From contig NZ_VSRN01000001.1 of NCBI RefSeq assembly GCF_008369915.1, positions 6,568,501-6,632,500 of the forward strand: 64,000 nt of DNA, written 5' to 3'. This stretch comes from Dyadobacter sp. UC 10 (GTDB lineage Bacteria; Bacteroidota; Bacteroidia; Cytophagales; Spirosomataceae). The notes below the pieces were generated by a model, which made no database searches, was not told the origin of the DNA, and saw nothing but the letters and a program-made list of their open reading frames with translations. Each line of letters opens with the position of its first letter. Position 1 is the stretch's first letter. The position numbers were made by a program, and so were the translations under genes. Shown one piece after another: positions 8,744 through 16,664 of this stretch.

Positions 8744-9301
8744 TTATAGAGGGATATATCCCAGCAGCACTACGCCGCTTTTAAATACTTTCGACTCTAC
8801 CAGTTTCAGGTCCAGCTTATTTTTCAACCCATTAAAAAAAGGCGTGCCGTTGCCGAGTGCGACAGGATCAATCATGATACCATAATAGTCGACCAGCCGG
8901 GCGTCGGCGAGTTGTGTGATCAGATTACTACTTCCCAGCACGACCAGATCTTTCGTGAGCGTCTCTTTCAATCGCTTGATTTCATCAATCAGGTCCCCTT
9001 TAATCAGTGTCGTATTTTCCCAGTCGGCACTTTCGAGTGTTTTAGAAAAAACGATCTTTTCTGAGCGGTTCATGCCAGCTGCAACTTCCGGCATCGTTTC
9101 AAGCGCCATCGGGCTTGGCCACCAGCTGGCCATTGATTCATAGGTTTTGCGGCCGAACAGCAATATGCTATGATCCCCTTCCATACTTCCCGAGGCATAT
9201 TCGGCTTCCTCTTCTCCGTGCCTGTGCCAGCTTGTATCTTCCTGCGGGCCTTTATACAAACCGTTTAACGTTATAAAATTGAATGTTGTCAGCTTAGCCA
9301 T
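8744..9301 (-). CDS. Dihydrofolate-reductase-like (RibD C-terminal) reductase
   Basis: 185 residues. The RibD_C/DHFR-like fold shows in MAKLTTFNFITLNG at the start, LLFGRKTYESMASWWPS (~48-64), KIVFSKTLE (~83), LVVLGSSNLITQLADARLVDYYGI (~120-143) and PVALGNGTPFF (~147-157). Proteins of this type bind NADPH, but most members outside riboflavin and folate synthesis have unknown substrates. It is the first gene of the cluster with the YCII protein and the ECF42-type sigma factor (21-bp gap). It is unlikely to be the essential folA because the canonical folate-binding residues are not evident. Confidence 0.88.
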   Translation of the reverse strand: MAKLTTFNFITLNGLYKGPQEDTSWHRHGEEEAEYASGSMEGDHSILLFGRKTYESMASWWPSPMALETMPEVAAGMNRSEKIVFSKTLESADWENTTLIKGDLIDEIKRLKETLTKDLVVLGSSNLITQLADARLVDYYGIMIDPVALGNGTPFFNGLKNKLDLKLVESKVFKSGVVLLGYIPL

Positions 9302-9497
9302 ACGTTTTGAATTTAGTTAAAATAGCCTGTTTACCTCTATTACAAATGAGATTTAGCAAACAGGACATCGCTACAACTAAATTTTAAAAACTGCATTCCA
9401 GCAACTAAATATTTCTCGGAATTAAATCCTCACATACATTAAATTGCACACACTCCGCAAAAAGCGCAGTTTTATATTCCTAAAACCGTTGTAAACT

Positions 9498-10796
9498 ATG
9501 AATCTAAATTGGCTACTTCATTTTTTCCTACTTTTTATTTTGTACCAGCCTGCCCGTGCGCAGCAGCCCAAATACAGCATTATCATCAAAAAGGGCCATG
9601 TTATTGACCCGAAGAACCATATCGACGGCCTGATGGACATTGCCATTGAAGGTACGCCCGGAGGTACCGATGGTAAAATTGCACTGGTTGCCAAGAACAT
9701 AGACCCCACGCTTGCTGCCCAGGTGGTGGATGCGAAAGGAATGTATGTGGCTCCCGGTTTGATCGATATACACGTGCATTATTTCTGGGGTACCGACCTG
9801 AAAGGAACTTACAGGAACGGACCGAGCGGACTGCAACCCGACGGATTTACATTCAGGAGCGGAGTAACAACAGTTGTAGACGCAGGGAGTTCGGGCTGGA
9901 AGACGTTTGAAACTTTCAAAGCACAGACGATCGACCTATCGAAAACACGTGTACTGGCGATGCTGAACATTGTCGGCGAAGGAATGGCGGGCGGGAAATT
10001 TGAGAACAGCCTCGAAGAAATGGATGCTGCAAAAACAGCGGAAATGGCCAAAAAATATCCGGACCATATCGTAGGAGTAAAACTTGCCCATTTCAGCGGC
10101 CACAACTGGGAACCAACCGACCGGGCGATTGAAGCAGGAAAGCTGGCCAATATTCCGATTATGGTTGATTTCGGAAGTGCAGATCCGATATTGCCGCTCG
10201 AAGAACTGTTTCTCAAAAAATTCAGGAAGGGTGATATTTACACGCATTGTTTTGGCGGAAACAGTAGTAATAGCCCGAAGGGAAGGGAATCTATCGTTGA
10301 CATTTCGAACAATAAAGTGAAACCCTACGTGATCGAAGCTCAGAAGAAGGGCGTGATTTTCGATGTCGGTTTCGGTGGCGCGAGCTTTCTGCTGGCACAG
10401 GGACAGCCTGCGATCAAACAAGGATTTTTTCCGAACTCAATCAGTACCGATCAGCATATCACGAGCATGAACGGCCCGATGAAAGATATGAATAACATTA
10501 TGTCTTTTTTTCTGGCGATGGGCATGGACCTGAAAACCGTGATCGGCGCGAGTACCTGGAACCCGGCGAAGGAGATCAAAAGAGAAGACCTGGGGCATTT
10601 GTCGGTGGGCGCTATCGCTGATATCGCTGTATTGAACCTGCGTGATGGGAAATTTGGATTTTATGCACGTGACGGGAAAATTGAGGGTAAAAAGCGGATT
10701 GAAACCGAACTGACTATCAAAGGAGGAAATATCGTGTATACGCTGAATGCGCTTGTTGAGCCAATTAACCTGCCACGGCCGGCTGCGCGGAACTAG
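9498..10796 (+). CDS. Exported amidohydrolase/deacetylase-family metallohydrolase
   Basis: 432 residues with a signal peptide (ends YQPARAQ, ~residue 22). It is an amidohydrolase-superfamily TIM barrel with the metal-binding HxH at H92/H94 (IDIHVHY). A probable carbamylated lysine lies in VGVKLAHFSGHNW, metal histidines in IYTHCFGG, and a late STDQH motif. The pattern resembles the EF_0837/Atu3266 subgroup, whose members hydrolyse N-acyl amino acids or acetylated carbohydrates. A signal peptide is not universal in that group and places this enzyme in the periplasm. It is monocistronic and converges on the repeat array at 10797. Exact substrate unknown. Confidence 0.88.
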   Translation: MNLNWLLHFFLLFILYQPARAQQPKYSIIIKKGHVIDPKNHIDGLMDIAIEGTPGGTDGKIALVAKNIDPTLAAQVVDAKGMYVAPGLIDIHVHYFWGTDLKGTYRNGPSGLQPDGFTFRSGVTTVVDAGSSGWKTFETFKAQTIDLSKTRVLAMLNIVGEGMAGGKFENSLEEMDAAKTAEMAKKYPDHIVGVKLAHFSGHNWEPTDRAIEAGKLANIPIMVDFGSADPILPLEELFLKKFRKGDIYTHCFGGNSSNSPKGRESIVDISNNKVKPYVIEAQKKGVIFDVGFGGASFLLAQGQPAIKQGFFPNSISTDQHITSMNGPMKDMNNIMSFFLAMGMDLKTVIGASTWNPAKEIKREDLGHLSVGAIADIAVLNLRDGKFGFYARDGKIEGKKRIETELTIKGGNIVYTLNALVEPINLPRPAARN

Positions 10797-11203
10797 CGTT
10801 TGGGCCTGCGTTGGTGACAACACCAACGTTGGCGGAGCAACGCCAACATTGGCGGAGCAACATCAACATTGGCGGAGCAACATCAACATTGGCGGGGTAA
10901 ATGGGAGTTGGCGTTTTTGTGCCTTTGTTGGTGTTGCCACCAACAATTTCCCCGGCAGCGCTCTCGGGACGGCGTTTGTGCACGCGTTGGTGACAACACC
11001 AACGTTGGCGGAGCAACACCAACACCGGCGGAGCAACACCAACATTGGCGGGGTAAATGGGAGTTGGTGTTTTGTGCCTTAGTTGGTGTTGTCACCAACA
11101 ATTTCCCTGGCAGCGCTCTCGGGACGGCGTTTGTGCACGCGTTGGTGACAACACCAACGTTGGCATACGGGAGTTGGTGTTATCACCAACCCCCGCATGC
11201 CAA
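10797..11203. repeat. Nested GTTGGTG...CACCAAC repeat array
   Basis: A large unit is present three times: 10810-10984 (175 bp), 10985-11140 (156 bp) and a truncated copy 11141-11190. Each opens with GTTGGTGACAACACCAAC, a 7-bp-stem hairpin. Inside, a 20-bp subunit TTGGCGGAGCAACACCAACA recurs three times in the first unit and twice in the second, explaining most of the length difference. Units end with a conserved GCAGCGCTCTCGGGACGGCG block and a second hairpin GTTGGTGTTGTCACCAAC. The array exactly fills the gap between two convergent genes. Open frames across it encode only low-complexity Cys/Trp/Val-rich peptides and are not genes. Confidence 0.85.
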
Positions 11204-12607
11204 TCAACTCCGCTGTTTCACGATCTTCATTTCCTCCGGATCCCAGTTTACTACCGTATTTTCAAAGTAACTCTTATTGGAAAGTAAGGCAGGACCGGCA
11301 GCCCGGAAGCCGAATGTGGCATCCTCAATGATCGTCCTGTTACCCCGCATCGCGTCGAAAAACAATGCAAAGTGGTCGAGGCGGTCGTCATAGCCTTGCG
11401 GCGCTTTGTATTCCTCAAAATCCGGCTCCGACATTTCCGGAACAACCGGGTGTTTTGCCTTATATTCTGTCAGGAATTTCTCCTGCATGTCTTTCGGGAA
11501 AGTGTCGATCGTGTACCCCGGAGCTTTCGCCATTTTCTTCTTTTTAACCGTCACCGTGTTGCCCTGCAAAGTGATTTGCCCGTCGGTACCTACGAAACGG
11601 AAGCCTGAGCCGCCGCCGGAACCATCGGCAAAGTTGACGCGCAATGTCAGGTTGAATGCGGGATGCGTGTCTGTTTTGGGGTAATCGTAGATACCGACCA
11701 TTACATCCGGCACGTCGCGACCGTCTTTCCAGTAGCGCAGTCCGCCGCTGGTCATAATACGGGTCGGGCCTTTGCTATCGAGAATGTAGTGCATTCCTGA
11801 AAACAAGTGCACGAACAAATCGCCGGCTACGCCAGTGCCGTAATCCTGGTAATTTCTCCAACGGAAGAAACGCAACGGATCGTAAGACATCTTTGGCGCT
11901 TTGTTGCTCAAAAACCTGTCCCAGTCCACTGTTTTGGGTGAAGCATCGAGGGGAATAGAATATTGCCACGCTCCTTGTGCCGAGTGGCGGTCGTAATACA
12001 CTTCCACAAAGTTCAGCTCGCCGATCGCACCTGCTTTATACAGTTCTTTTGCTTTGGTATAAATAATAGAACTAACCCGCTGACTACCTACCTGAAATAC
12101 TTTTTTGGTCTCGTTCTGCGCCTTGATCATATCGTAACCCTGCTCGATCTTATGCACCATCGGTTTTTCGCAATACACCGCCTTTCCGGCTTTTAAAGCC
12201 TCGATACCGATCTGGGAATGCAAATGGTCTGGCGTTGCGAGAATAATGGCGTCGATATCTTTCCTGTTAAGCAGTTCTGTGTAATCGCGGGTGGTGTGGA
12301 TATCATTTCCGAAAAGTTCTTTCGCACGTACCAGGTGGCCGTCGTACAAATCTGCTACTGCCATGAGCTTCACGCCCGGAACCTGCAATGCGGTGCGGGT
12401 ATCACCCATTCCCATGATGCCGGTACCAATGCACGCGATTTGTATTTTATCATTCGCGGCTATTTTTTTATTTAGCCACGGCAGTTCGTGGGAGGTAGAT
12501 TTGGATTGACCGGCAAGTAAATCATGTACCGGACTGGCGGCCAGTAAAGCGCCGCCTGATAATTTCTTAATAAAATCCCTTCTGTTTTTTTGCGGAAATT
12601 GAGGCAT
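11204..12607 (-). CDS. Tat-exported Gfo/Idh/MocA-family oxidoreductase
   Basis: 467 residues. The N-terminus carries a twin-arginine signal (NRRDFIKKLSGG) and cleavage region near SPVHDLLAG. After a linker, the Rossmann fold starts at ~53 with IACIGTGIMGMG, then VKLMAVADLY, ILATPDHLH and the catalytic-site motif VYCEKPMVH (~145-153). The C-terminal half is the usual alpha/beta substrate domain. Exported members in Bacteroidota process sugars or glycosides, using tightly bound NAD(P) because Tat ships folded, cofactor-loaded protein. No operon partner is visible: a tRNA gene lies upstream and the repeat array downstream. Substrate unknown. Confidence 0.93.
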   Translation of the reverse strand: MPQFPQKNRRDFIKKLSGGALLAASPVHDLLAGQSKSTSHELPWLNKKIAANDKIQIACIGTGIMGMGDTRTALQVPGVKLMAVADLYDGHLVRAKELFGNDIHTTRDYTELLNRKDIDAIILATPDHLHSQIGIEALKAGKAVYCEKPMVHKIEQGYDMIKAQNETKKVFQVGSQRVSSIIYTKAKELYKAGAIGELNFVEVYYDRHSAQGAWQYSIPLDASPKTVDWDRFLSNKAPKMSYDPLRFFRWRNYQDYGTGVAGDLFVHLFSGMHYILDSKGPTRIMTSGGLRYWKDGRDVPDVMVGIYDYPKTDTHPAFNLTLRVNFADGSGGGSGFRFVGTDGQITLQGNTVTVKKKKMAKAPGYTIDTFPKDMQEKFLTEYKAKHPVVPEMSEPDFEEYKAPQGYDDRLDHFALFFDAMRGNRTIIEDATFGFRAAGPALLSNKSYFENTVVNWDPEEMKIVKQRS

Positions 12608-12722
12608 AGGATCTGTGGTTTTGTAATTGATTCTCTGGGGGATGAAAATAATAACAAAACACGCAATTCCGTGTGAAGACTCTTCAATATATATACAGGA
12701 TTAAAAAACCTGAAAATCGTGC

Positions 12723-12752
12723 TTGCGGGGTATTATTTAAATATTACTTTTG
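12723..12752 (+). promoter_or_regulatory. Promoter of tRNA-Leu (TTG-N19-TACTTTTG)
   Basis: TTG at 12723-12725 and TACTTTTG at 12745-12752 are 19 bp apart, matching the Bacteroidota -33/-7 promoter. The tRNA starts 13 bp downstream of the -7 box. Confidence 0.7.
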
Positions 12753-12764
12753 CATCCAATTAGC

Positions 12765-12848
12765 GGCCAGGTGGTGGAATTGGTAGACACGCTACTTTGA
12801 GGGGGTAGTGCCCGTTTGGGTATAGGAGTTCGACTCTCCTTCTGGTCA
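12765..12848 (+). tRNA. tRNA-Leu (anticodon GAG)
   Basis: An 84-nt cloverleaf. The acceptor stem GGCCAGG (12765-12771) pairs with TCTGGTC (12841-12847) including two G-U pairs, and the discriminator is A12848. D-arm GTGGAATTGGTAGACAC. The anticodon stem CTACT/GGTAG encloses loop TTGAGGG, giving anticodon GAG. There is a long class II variable arm, and the T-arm AGGAG-TTCGACT-CTCCT. The 3' CCA is not encoded (genomic ACA follows). It reads CUC/CUU leucine codons. Confidence 0.96.
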
Positions 12849-12854
12849 CATTTT

Positions 12855-12888
12855 AAAAGTGCGTTTGAGCAATCAGCGCACTTTTTTT
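12855..12888 (+). terminator. Rho-independent terminator after tRNA-Leu
   Basis: Stem AAAGTGCG (12856-12863) with CGCACTTT (12877-12884), a 13-nt loop, and a run of seven T ending at 12888. Confidence 0.85.
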
Positions 12889-13001
12889 GTTTCAGGTTTT
12901 GGGTAGAAATCGGCTTTTGAATCCCTTAGTATTAATTGCCAACCCGAATTGGTAGCTTTTTATTTAACTTCTGTCTCAACCCTTACTCAACCCACAGTCG
13001 T

Positions 13002-13484
13002 TTGAAAAGACAATTTTACCTCACTACGGTCCTGCCTTTTACCACTGCCTTCCTGATACTTCTTGCCTCCAACAAAACATCCGGTCAGTGCAAGGAAAAG
13101 ATCAGTGAGTCGAATGATCAAAAGGTACATTATCATCAAATCCCCCTGAAAGGAGACCGGGAGTACCTGACGCTTTCGCGAACGGGGGAAGAGCGACTTT
13201 TCAGTTACCATAATGAGGACCTGGACCTGGTATTCCATGCCCGGATGTTTACCGAGATCCGTTTCATTTCGACTGCGGGCAATTTTTCGCTTTTTACCAC
13301 CTCTTCCGACCGCAGCCGCTGGTTTACTTCCTTTACGCTCACCTCCCCGCTCACTCTTAAGGAAATGCAGAAAATGGGTGGAACGCAGCGCATCGAAATT
13401 ATCCTTCCGGAAGAAAAACGTATTTTCCTCGTCAGCGCTTCCAGTAACAATCTGATCCGCAAAGGATTACTATGCCTCAAATAA
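13002..13484 (+). CDS. Small exported protein of unknown function
   Basis: 160 residues if translated from the TTG at 13002, which gives MKRQFYLTTVLPFTTAFLIL, a good signal peptide with cleavage near SNKTSGQ. No ATG precedes the signal peptide in this frame; a longer TTG start at 12936 would bury it. The mature part (~130 residues) is beta-rich: residues such as YLTLSRTGEERLFSYHNEDL, VFHARMFTEIRFISTAGNFS and TQRIEIILPEEKRIFLVSAS suggest a single sandwich-like domain. I do not recognise the family. The stop is 10 bp from the stop of the convergent deoxynucleoside kinase gene. Confidence 0.65.
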   Translation: MKRQFYLTTVLPFTTAFLILLASNKTSGQCKEKISESNDQKVHYHQIPLKGDREYLTLSRTGEERLFSYHNEDLDLVFHARMFTEIRFISTAGNFSLFTTSSDRSRWFTSFTLTSPLTLKEMQKMGGTQRIEIILPEEKRIFLVSASSNNLIRKGLLCLK

Positions 13485-13494
13485 GTCGCAGAAT

Positions 13495-14109
13495 TCAAAT
13501 ATAAAACAGCTCTTTATTCAGAAGGGCGACAATTGTATTGAAATCTTCCGGGTTTGCGGCGAAATCCATTTGGTTAACATCGATCTCAATGATTTTCCCA
13601 TGATCGTAATGCTTCACAAAATCTTCGTAATAGCGGTTCAGATTGGATAGATACTCCGTCGAAATATCTGTCTCGAACTTACGCCCCCGCTTTTTGATCT
13701 GTGAAACCAATTTGGGAATATCAGCTTTCAAATAAATCAGCAGGTCAGGCTGGGACACTGTGTTGATGATAGACCGGAAAAGAAGCTGGTAAGTCTGGTA
13801 ATCCCGCTCCGTCATTACGCCCGATTCATAAAGATTTCGTGCAAAAATATAGGCATCTTCGTAAATGGTGCGGTCCTGGATAATCGTAGAATACGTAGTA
13901 GCGCGAATCTGTTGAACCTGAGCGAACCGGCTGTTGAGGAAGAATATCTGAAGATTAAATGCCCAGCGATCCATATCCTGATAAAAATCTGCCAGGTAAG
14001 GGTTGCCTTCTACTGCTTCGTACATTACATCCCATTTATAATATTCGCCCAGCATCTGGGTCAGCGTGGTTTTTCCGGCGCCAATATTACCGATGATCGC
14101 AAGGTGCAT
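13495..14109 (-). CDS. Deoxynucleoside kinase
   Basis: 204 residues. The N-terminal P-loop is IGNIGAGKTT (residues 6-15). Then come the deoxynucleoside-kinase motifs EGNPYLADFYQDMDRWAF (~34-51, substrate-site Glu and Trp), QDRTIYEDAYIFA (~90-102, the DRS-like motif that gives the catalytic acid and arginine) and LLIYLKADIPKLVSQIKKRGR (~130-150, with the LID arginines). Such enzymes phosphorylate deoxyadenosine/deoxyguanosine or deoxycytidine with ATP in the salvage of DNA precursors. Length and motifs fit the bacterial dAK/dGK subgroup; the base preference cannot be told from sequence alone. A deoxyribonucleotidase that opposes this reaction is encoded at 31919. Confidence 0.92.
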   Translation of the reverse strand: MHLAIIGNIGAGKTTLTQMLGEYYKWDVMYEAVEGNPYLADFYQDMDRWAFNLQIFFLNSRFAQVQQIRATTYSTIIQDRTIYEDAYIFARNLYESGVMTERDYQTYQLLFRSIINTVSQPDLLIYLKADIPKLVSQIKKRGRKFETDISTEYLSNLNRYYEDFVKHYDHGKIIEIDVNQMDFAANPEDFNTIVALLNKELFYI

Positions 14110-14214
14110 AAAAGTCAGTATTGAAGTTAAAACATGTGAGCCAGCTGCAAAAGTATGTATTTCGGTCGAGTTCGAACTGCCGCTTTCTGATTTTCGTTGA
14201 AGTTGTGTTATTCG

Positions 14215-14222
14215 TATATTTG
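14215..14222 (+). promoter_or_regulatory. -7 promoter element (TATATTTG) for trhO
   Basis: TATATTTG fits TAnnTTTG, 71 bp before the trhO ATG. A TTG at 14197-14199 is only 15 bp upstream, slightly closer than usual. Confidence 0.45.
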
Positions 14223-14293
14223 CACTCGATTTTAGAGGAAAGGGCCGCGCCGATCAGTATTTTTCCTCTTCCCAATTTATCAATACTATTGAA

Positions 14294-15280
14294 ATGAAGC
14301 CTTTCAGGGTTATTTTATATTACTGCTATTCTCCTATTGCGGATACCGAAACTTATCGGGACGAGCACCATGTATTTTGTGTGCAGCACAACCTTTTGGG
14401 CCGGATCATTGTGGCGCCGGAAGGATTGAACGGGACTGTGTCCGGCACACCGGCGGATTGCGACGCATACATGCATTATGTAAAATCTGACGAGCGTTTC
14501 AGGCATGTTCAATTTAAGATTGAGGAGCATGATAAAATGGCTTTCCAGAAACTGCACGTGCGGGTAAAGGACGAGATCGTGAATTCTGATCTGCCTGTAA
14601 ATCCCCTGGAAAAAACAGGAAAACACCTTGAACCGGCAGAATTCAAAAAGCTGATCAACGATCCGGACGTGGTACTGGTAGATATGCGCTCGGATTACGA
14701 ACATGAAGTGGGCAAGTTCAAAGGCGCGATCACATTTGACATGCATAACCTGCGCGAGCTGCCCGATCATATTCATGAAATCGAGCATCTGAAAGACAAA
14801 AAAATCGTCACGTACTGTACCGGCGGGATCAAATGTGAGAAAGCCAGTGCCTACCTCCTCGACCAGGGATTTACTGACGTTTACCAGCTCCACGGCGGTA
14901 TCATCCGTTACGGACTGGAAGAAGGCGGCGAAAATTTCGACGGCAAATGCTACGTGTTCGACAACCGGATTACCGTGGATGTGAACAGGATAAATCCGAC
15001 GGTAATTTCCAAATGCCACATCTGCAACGAACCCTGTGACCGCATGATCAACTGCGCCAATGCAGAATGCAACACCCACGTGCCGGTTTGTGAAAAATGC
15101 GGGGAAGAAATGGAAGGCGCCTGCTCAGCGGAATGCAAGGCGCATCCCGGAAAGCGTACCTATGACGGAACGGGCTATTACGTAAGCCAGAGCAATCATT
15201 ACCATCCCCTGCAGGGACTGAAAAGTCAGAAAAAGAATATCAAAAAAATGAAGCTGGCGCAGCAGACGCAGCCGCTTTAG
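14294..15280 (+). CDS. trhO: tRNA uridine(34) hydroxylase TrhO (rhodanese-related)
   Basis: 328 residues. The N-terminal domain (1-~95; GRIIVAPEGLNGTVSGT) and the central rhodanese domain (~115-215) match the YceA/UPF0176 family. The catalytic cysteine is C175 within TYCTGGIKCEKAS, with a second conserved Cys at 181. The C-terminus (~235-300) is cysteine-rich (CHICNEPCDRMINC, CEKCGEEM), probably binding zinc. Family members hydroxylate U34 of tRNA to ho5U in an oxygen-dependent way. The gene converges with a GNAT gene with a 4-bp stop overlap. Confidence 0.95.
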   Translation: MKPFRVILYYCYSPIADTETYRDEHHVFCVQHNLLGRIIVAPEGLNGTVSGTPADCDAYMHYVKSDERFRHVQFKIEEHDKMAFQKLHVRVKDEIVNSDLPVNPLEKTGKHLEPAEFKKLINDPDVVLVDMRSDYEHEVGKFKGAITFDMHNLRELPDHIHEIEHLKDKKIVTYCTGGIKCEKASAYLLDQGFTDVYQLHGGIIRYGLEEGGENFDGKCYVFDNRITVDVNRINPTVISKCHICNEPCDRMINCANAECNTHVPVCEKCGEEMEGACSAECKAHPGKRTYDGTGYYVSQSNHYHPLQGLKSQKKNIKKMKLAQQTQPL

Positions 15281-15768
15281 AGTACTTTTTCGAGGATAAA
15301 ATCATTCATCCAATACGGTCCGATCGGAATGTCCTTTTCGGCAATTATCGCGTAGCCCTGCTTCTCGTAAAAGCTTTTCGCCTTGTTATACCGGTTTACA
15401 TTGAGCGCTATCACTTTTCCCCCTGCGCCGCTTACGTAGTTTTCAGCCGCTTGCAGCAGGAATTTCCCCGCGCCCGTTCCCTGCGTGGAAGGAAGTACAT
15501 ATATTTTATGTAATTTAAACTTTTCAGGTTCTTCCTCGGCCACGGATGCAAAACCTTCCGGATTCGCTCCATTCAATAACATCAGGAAATGCTGGCCCGT
15601 CAGCATTTGTTCTTTTAACGCTTCGGGAGAATATATTTTGTTGAACATATAGTCGATCTGATCCTTGCTAAGGATTTCACCATAAGTAGGTTCCCAGGTT
15701 TTTTCCTGGATTGCAATGATCTCCGGGATGTCGGCTACGGTAGCATGCTTTATTGAGAATGCAGGCAT
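15277..15768 (-). CDS. GNAT-family N-acetyltransferase
   Basis: 163 residues. The N-terminus IKHATVADIPEIIAIQEKTW is typical of the family. The acetyl-CoA-binding motif A is at ~92-112 (KIYVLPSTQGTGAGKFLLQAA: the Q/R-x-x-G-x-G/A turn), followed by ALNVNRYNKAKSFYEKQGYAI (~123-143), the classical motif B. It transfers an acetyl group to an unidentified amine. No operon partner; the stop overlaps that of trhO by 4 bp. Confidence 0.9.
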   Translation of the reverse strand: MPAFSIKHATVADIPEIIAIQEKTWEPTYGEILSKDQIDYMFNKIYSPEALKEQMLTGQHFLMLLNGANPEGFASVAEEEPEKFKLHKIYVLPSTQGTGAGKFLLQAAENYVSGAGGKVIALNVNRYNKAKSFYEKQGYAIIAEKDIPIGPYWMNDFILEKVL

Positions 15769-15883
15769 ATTGCTTAAATTTGGCGCTTAAAACTGCAAAT
15801 AAATATTTATTAACCTAAAAACCACCATTACTTCATCGCAGCAGCGGCGCGTCAGTCTGCCCGTTTCCGATAAGTAGAAATAT

Positions 15884-16651
15884 ATGAAACCCCTCATTTT
15901 AGTTACTAATGACGACGGGATCACTTCCAAGGGAATCCGGACACTGGTTGAGATTATGCAGGAGCTGGGCGAAGTGGTAGTTGTTGCTCCGAACAGCCCG
16001 CAGTCGGGAATGGGACATGCCATTACAATTGGTGAGCCTTTGAGATTGTATTCCACGCATATTTTTGAAAATGTAGATGAATACGAATGCTCAGGCACCC
16101 CGGCAGACTGTGTGAAGATTGCGAAACACCATATTCTGCTGGACCGGAAGCCAGACCTCGTTGTAAGTGGGATCAATCACGGAAGTAACAATTCGATCAA
16201 TGTGCTTTATTCAGGCACCATGTCGGCGGCGATCGAGGCAGCGATCGAAGGGATTCCCGCAATCGGATTTTCGTTGTGTGACTTTCGGGAGGATGCCGAT
16301 TTCAGTCATGGAATACCTTTTATAAAATCGATTACCGAAGAAGCGATCAAGAACGGGATACCGAATGGCATTGCTTTAAATGTAAATATTCCGGCTAAAA
16401 GTGATTTGCCTTTAAAGGGAATTAAAGTGTGCCGACAGGCCCATGCAAAATGGCAGGAGAAATTCGACTACCGCGTCGACCCGAACGGTCGGGGTTATTT
16501 CTGGATGGCGGGTGAGTTTGTGAATTTTGATACAGAAAAAGAAGATACGGATGTCTGGGCGCTTGAAAACAATTATGTTTCGGTTGTCCCTTGTCAATAT
16601 GATCTAACAGGCTACGAGGCTCTTAATCAGCTTTCTACCTGGGATCTATAA
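15884..16651 (+). CDS. surE: 5'/3'-nucleotidase SurE
   Basis: 255 residues, the usual length. The metal-site motif ILVTNDDGITSKGIR carries D10 and D11; SPQSGMGHAIT (~43-53), SGTPADCVKIA (~67-77) and VSGINHGSNNSINVLYSGTM (~92-111) provide the remaining ligands (Ser/Asn). SurE dephosphorylates nucleoside monophosphates and short polyphosphates and is linked to stationary-phase survival. The GH3-family gene follows after 13 bp and is probably co-transcribed. Confidence 0.96.
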   Translation: MKPLILVTNDDGITSKGIRTLVEIMQELGEVVVVAPNSPQSGMGHAITIGEPLRLYSTHIFENVDEYECSGTPADCVKIAKHHILLDRKPDLVVSGINHGSNNSINVLYSGTMSAAIEAAIEGIPAIGFSLCDFREDADFSHGIPFIKSITEEAIKNGIPNGIALNVNIPAKSDLPLKGIKVCRQAHAKWQEKFDYRVDPNGRGYFWMAGEFVNFDTEKEDTDVWALENNYVSVVPCQYDLTGYEALNQLSTWDL

Positions 16652-16664
16652 TCAACTATCAGCT

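Noticed and set aside
10797..11203. Possible CRISPR array
   Set aside because: Repeat units are of unequal length, contain internal sub-repeats and inverted hairpins, and have no unique spacers of constant size. No cas gene is nearby.
10747..11287. Several overlapping open frames (60-133 codons) on both strands across the GTTGGTG array
   Set aside because: They arise from repeats without stops. The peptides are low-complexity (Val/Thr/Pro/Gln or Cys/Trp rich), mirror each other between frames and have no domain.
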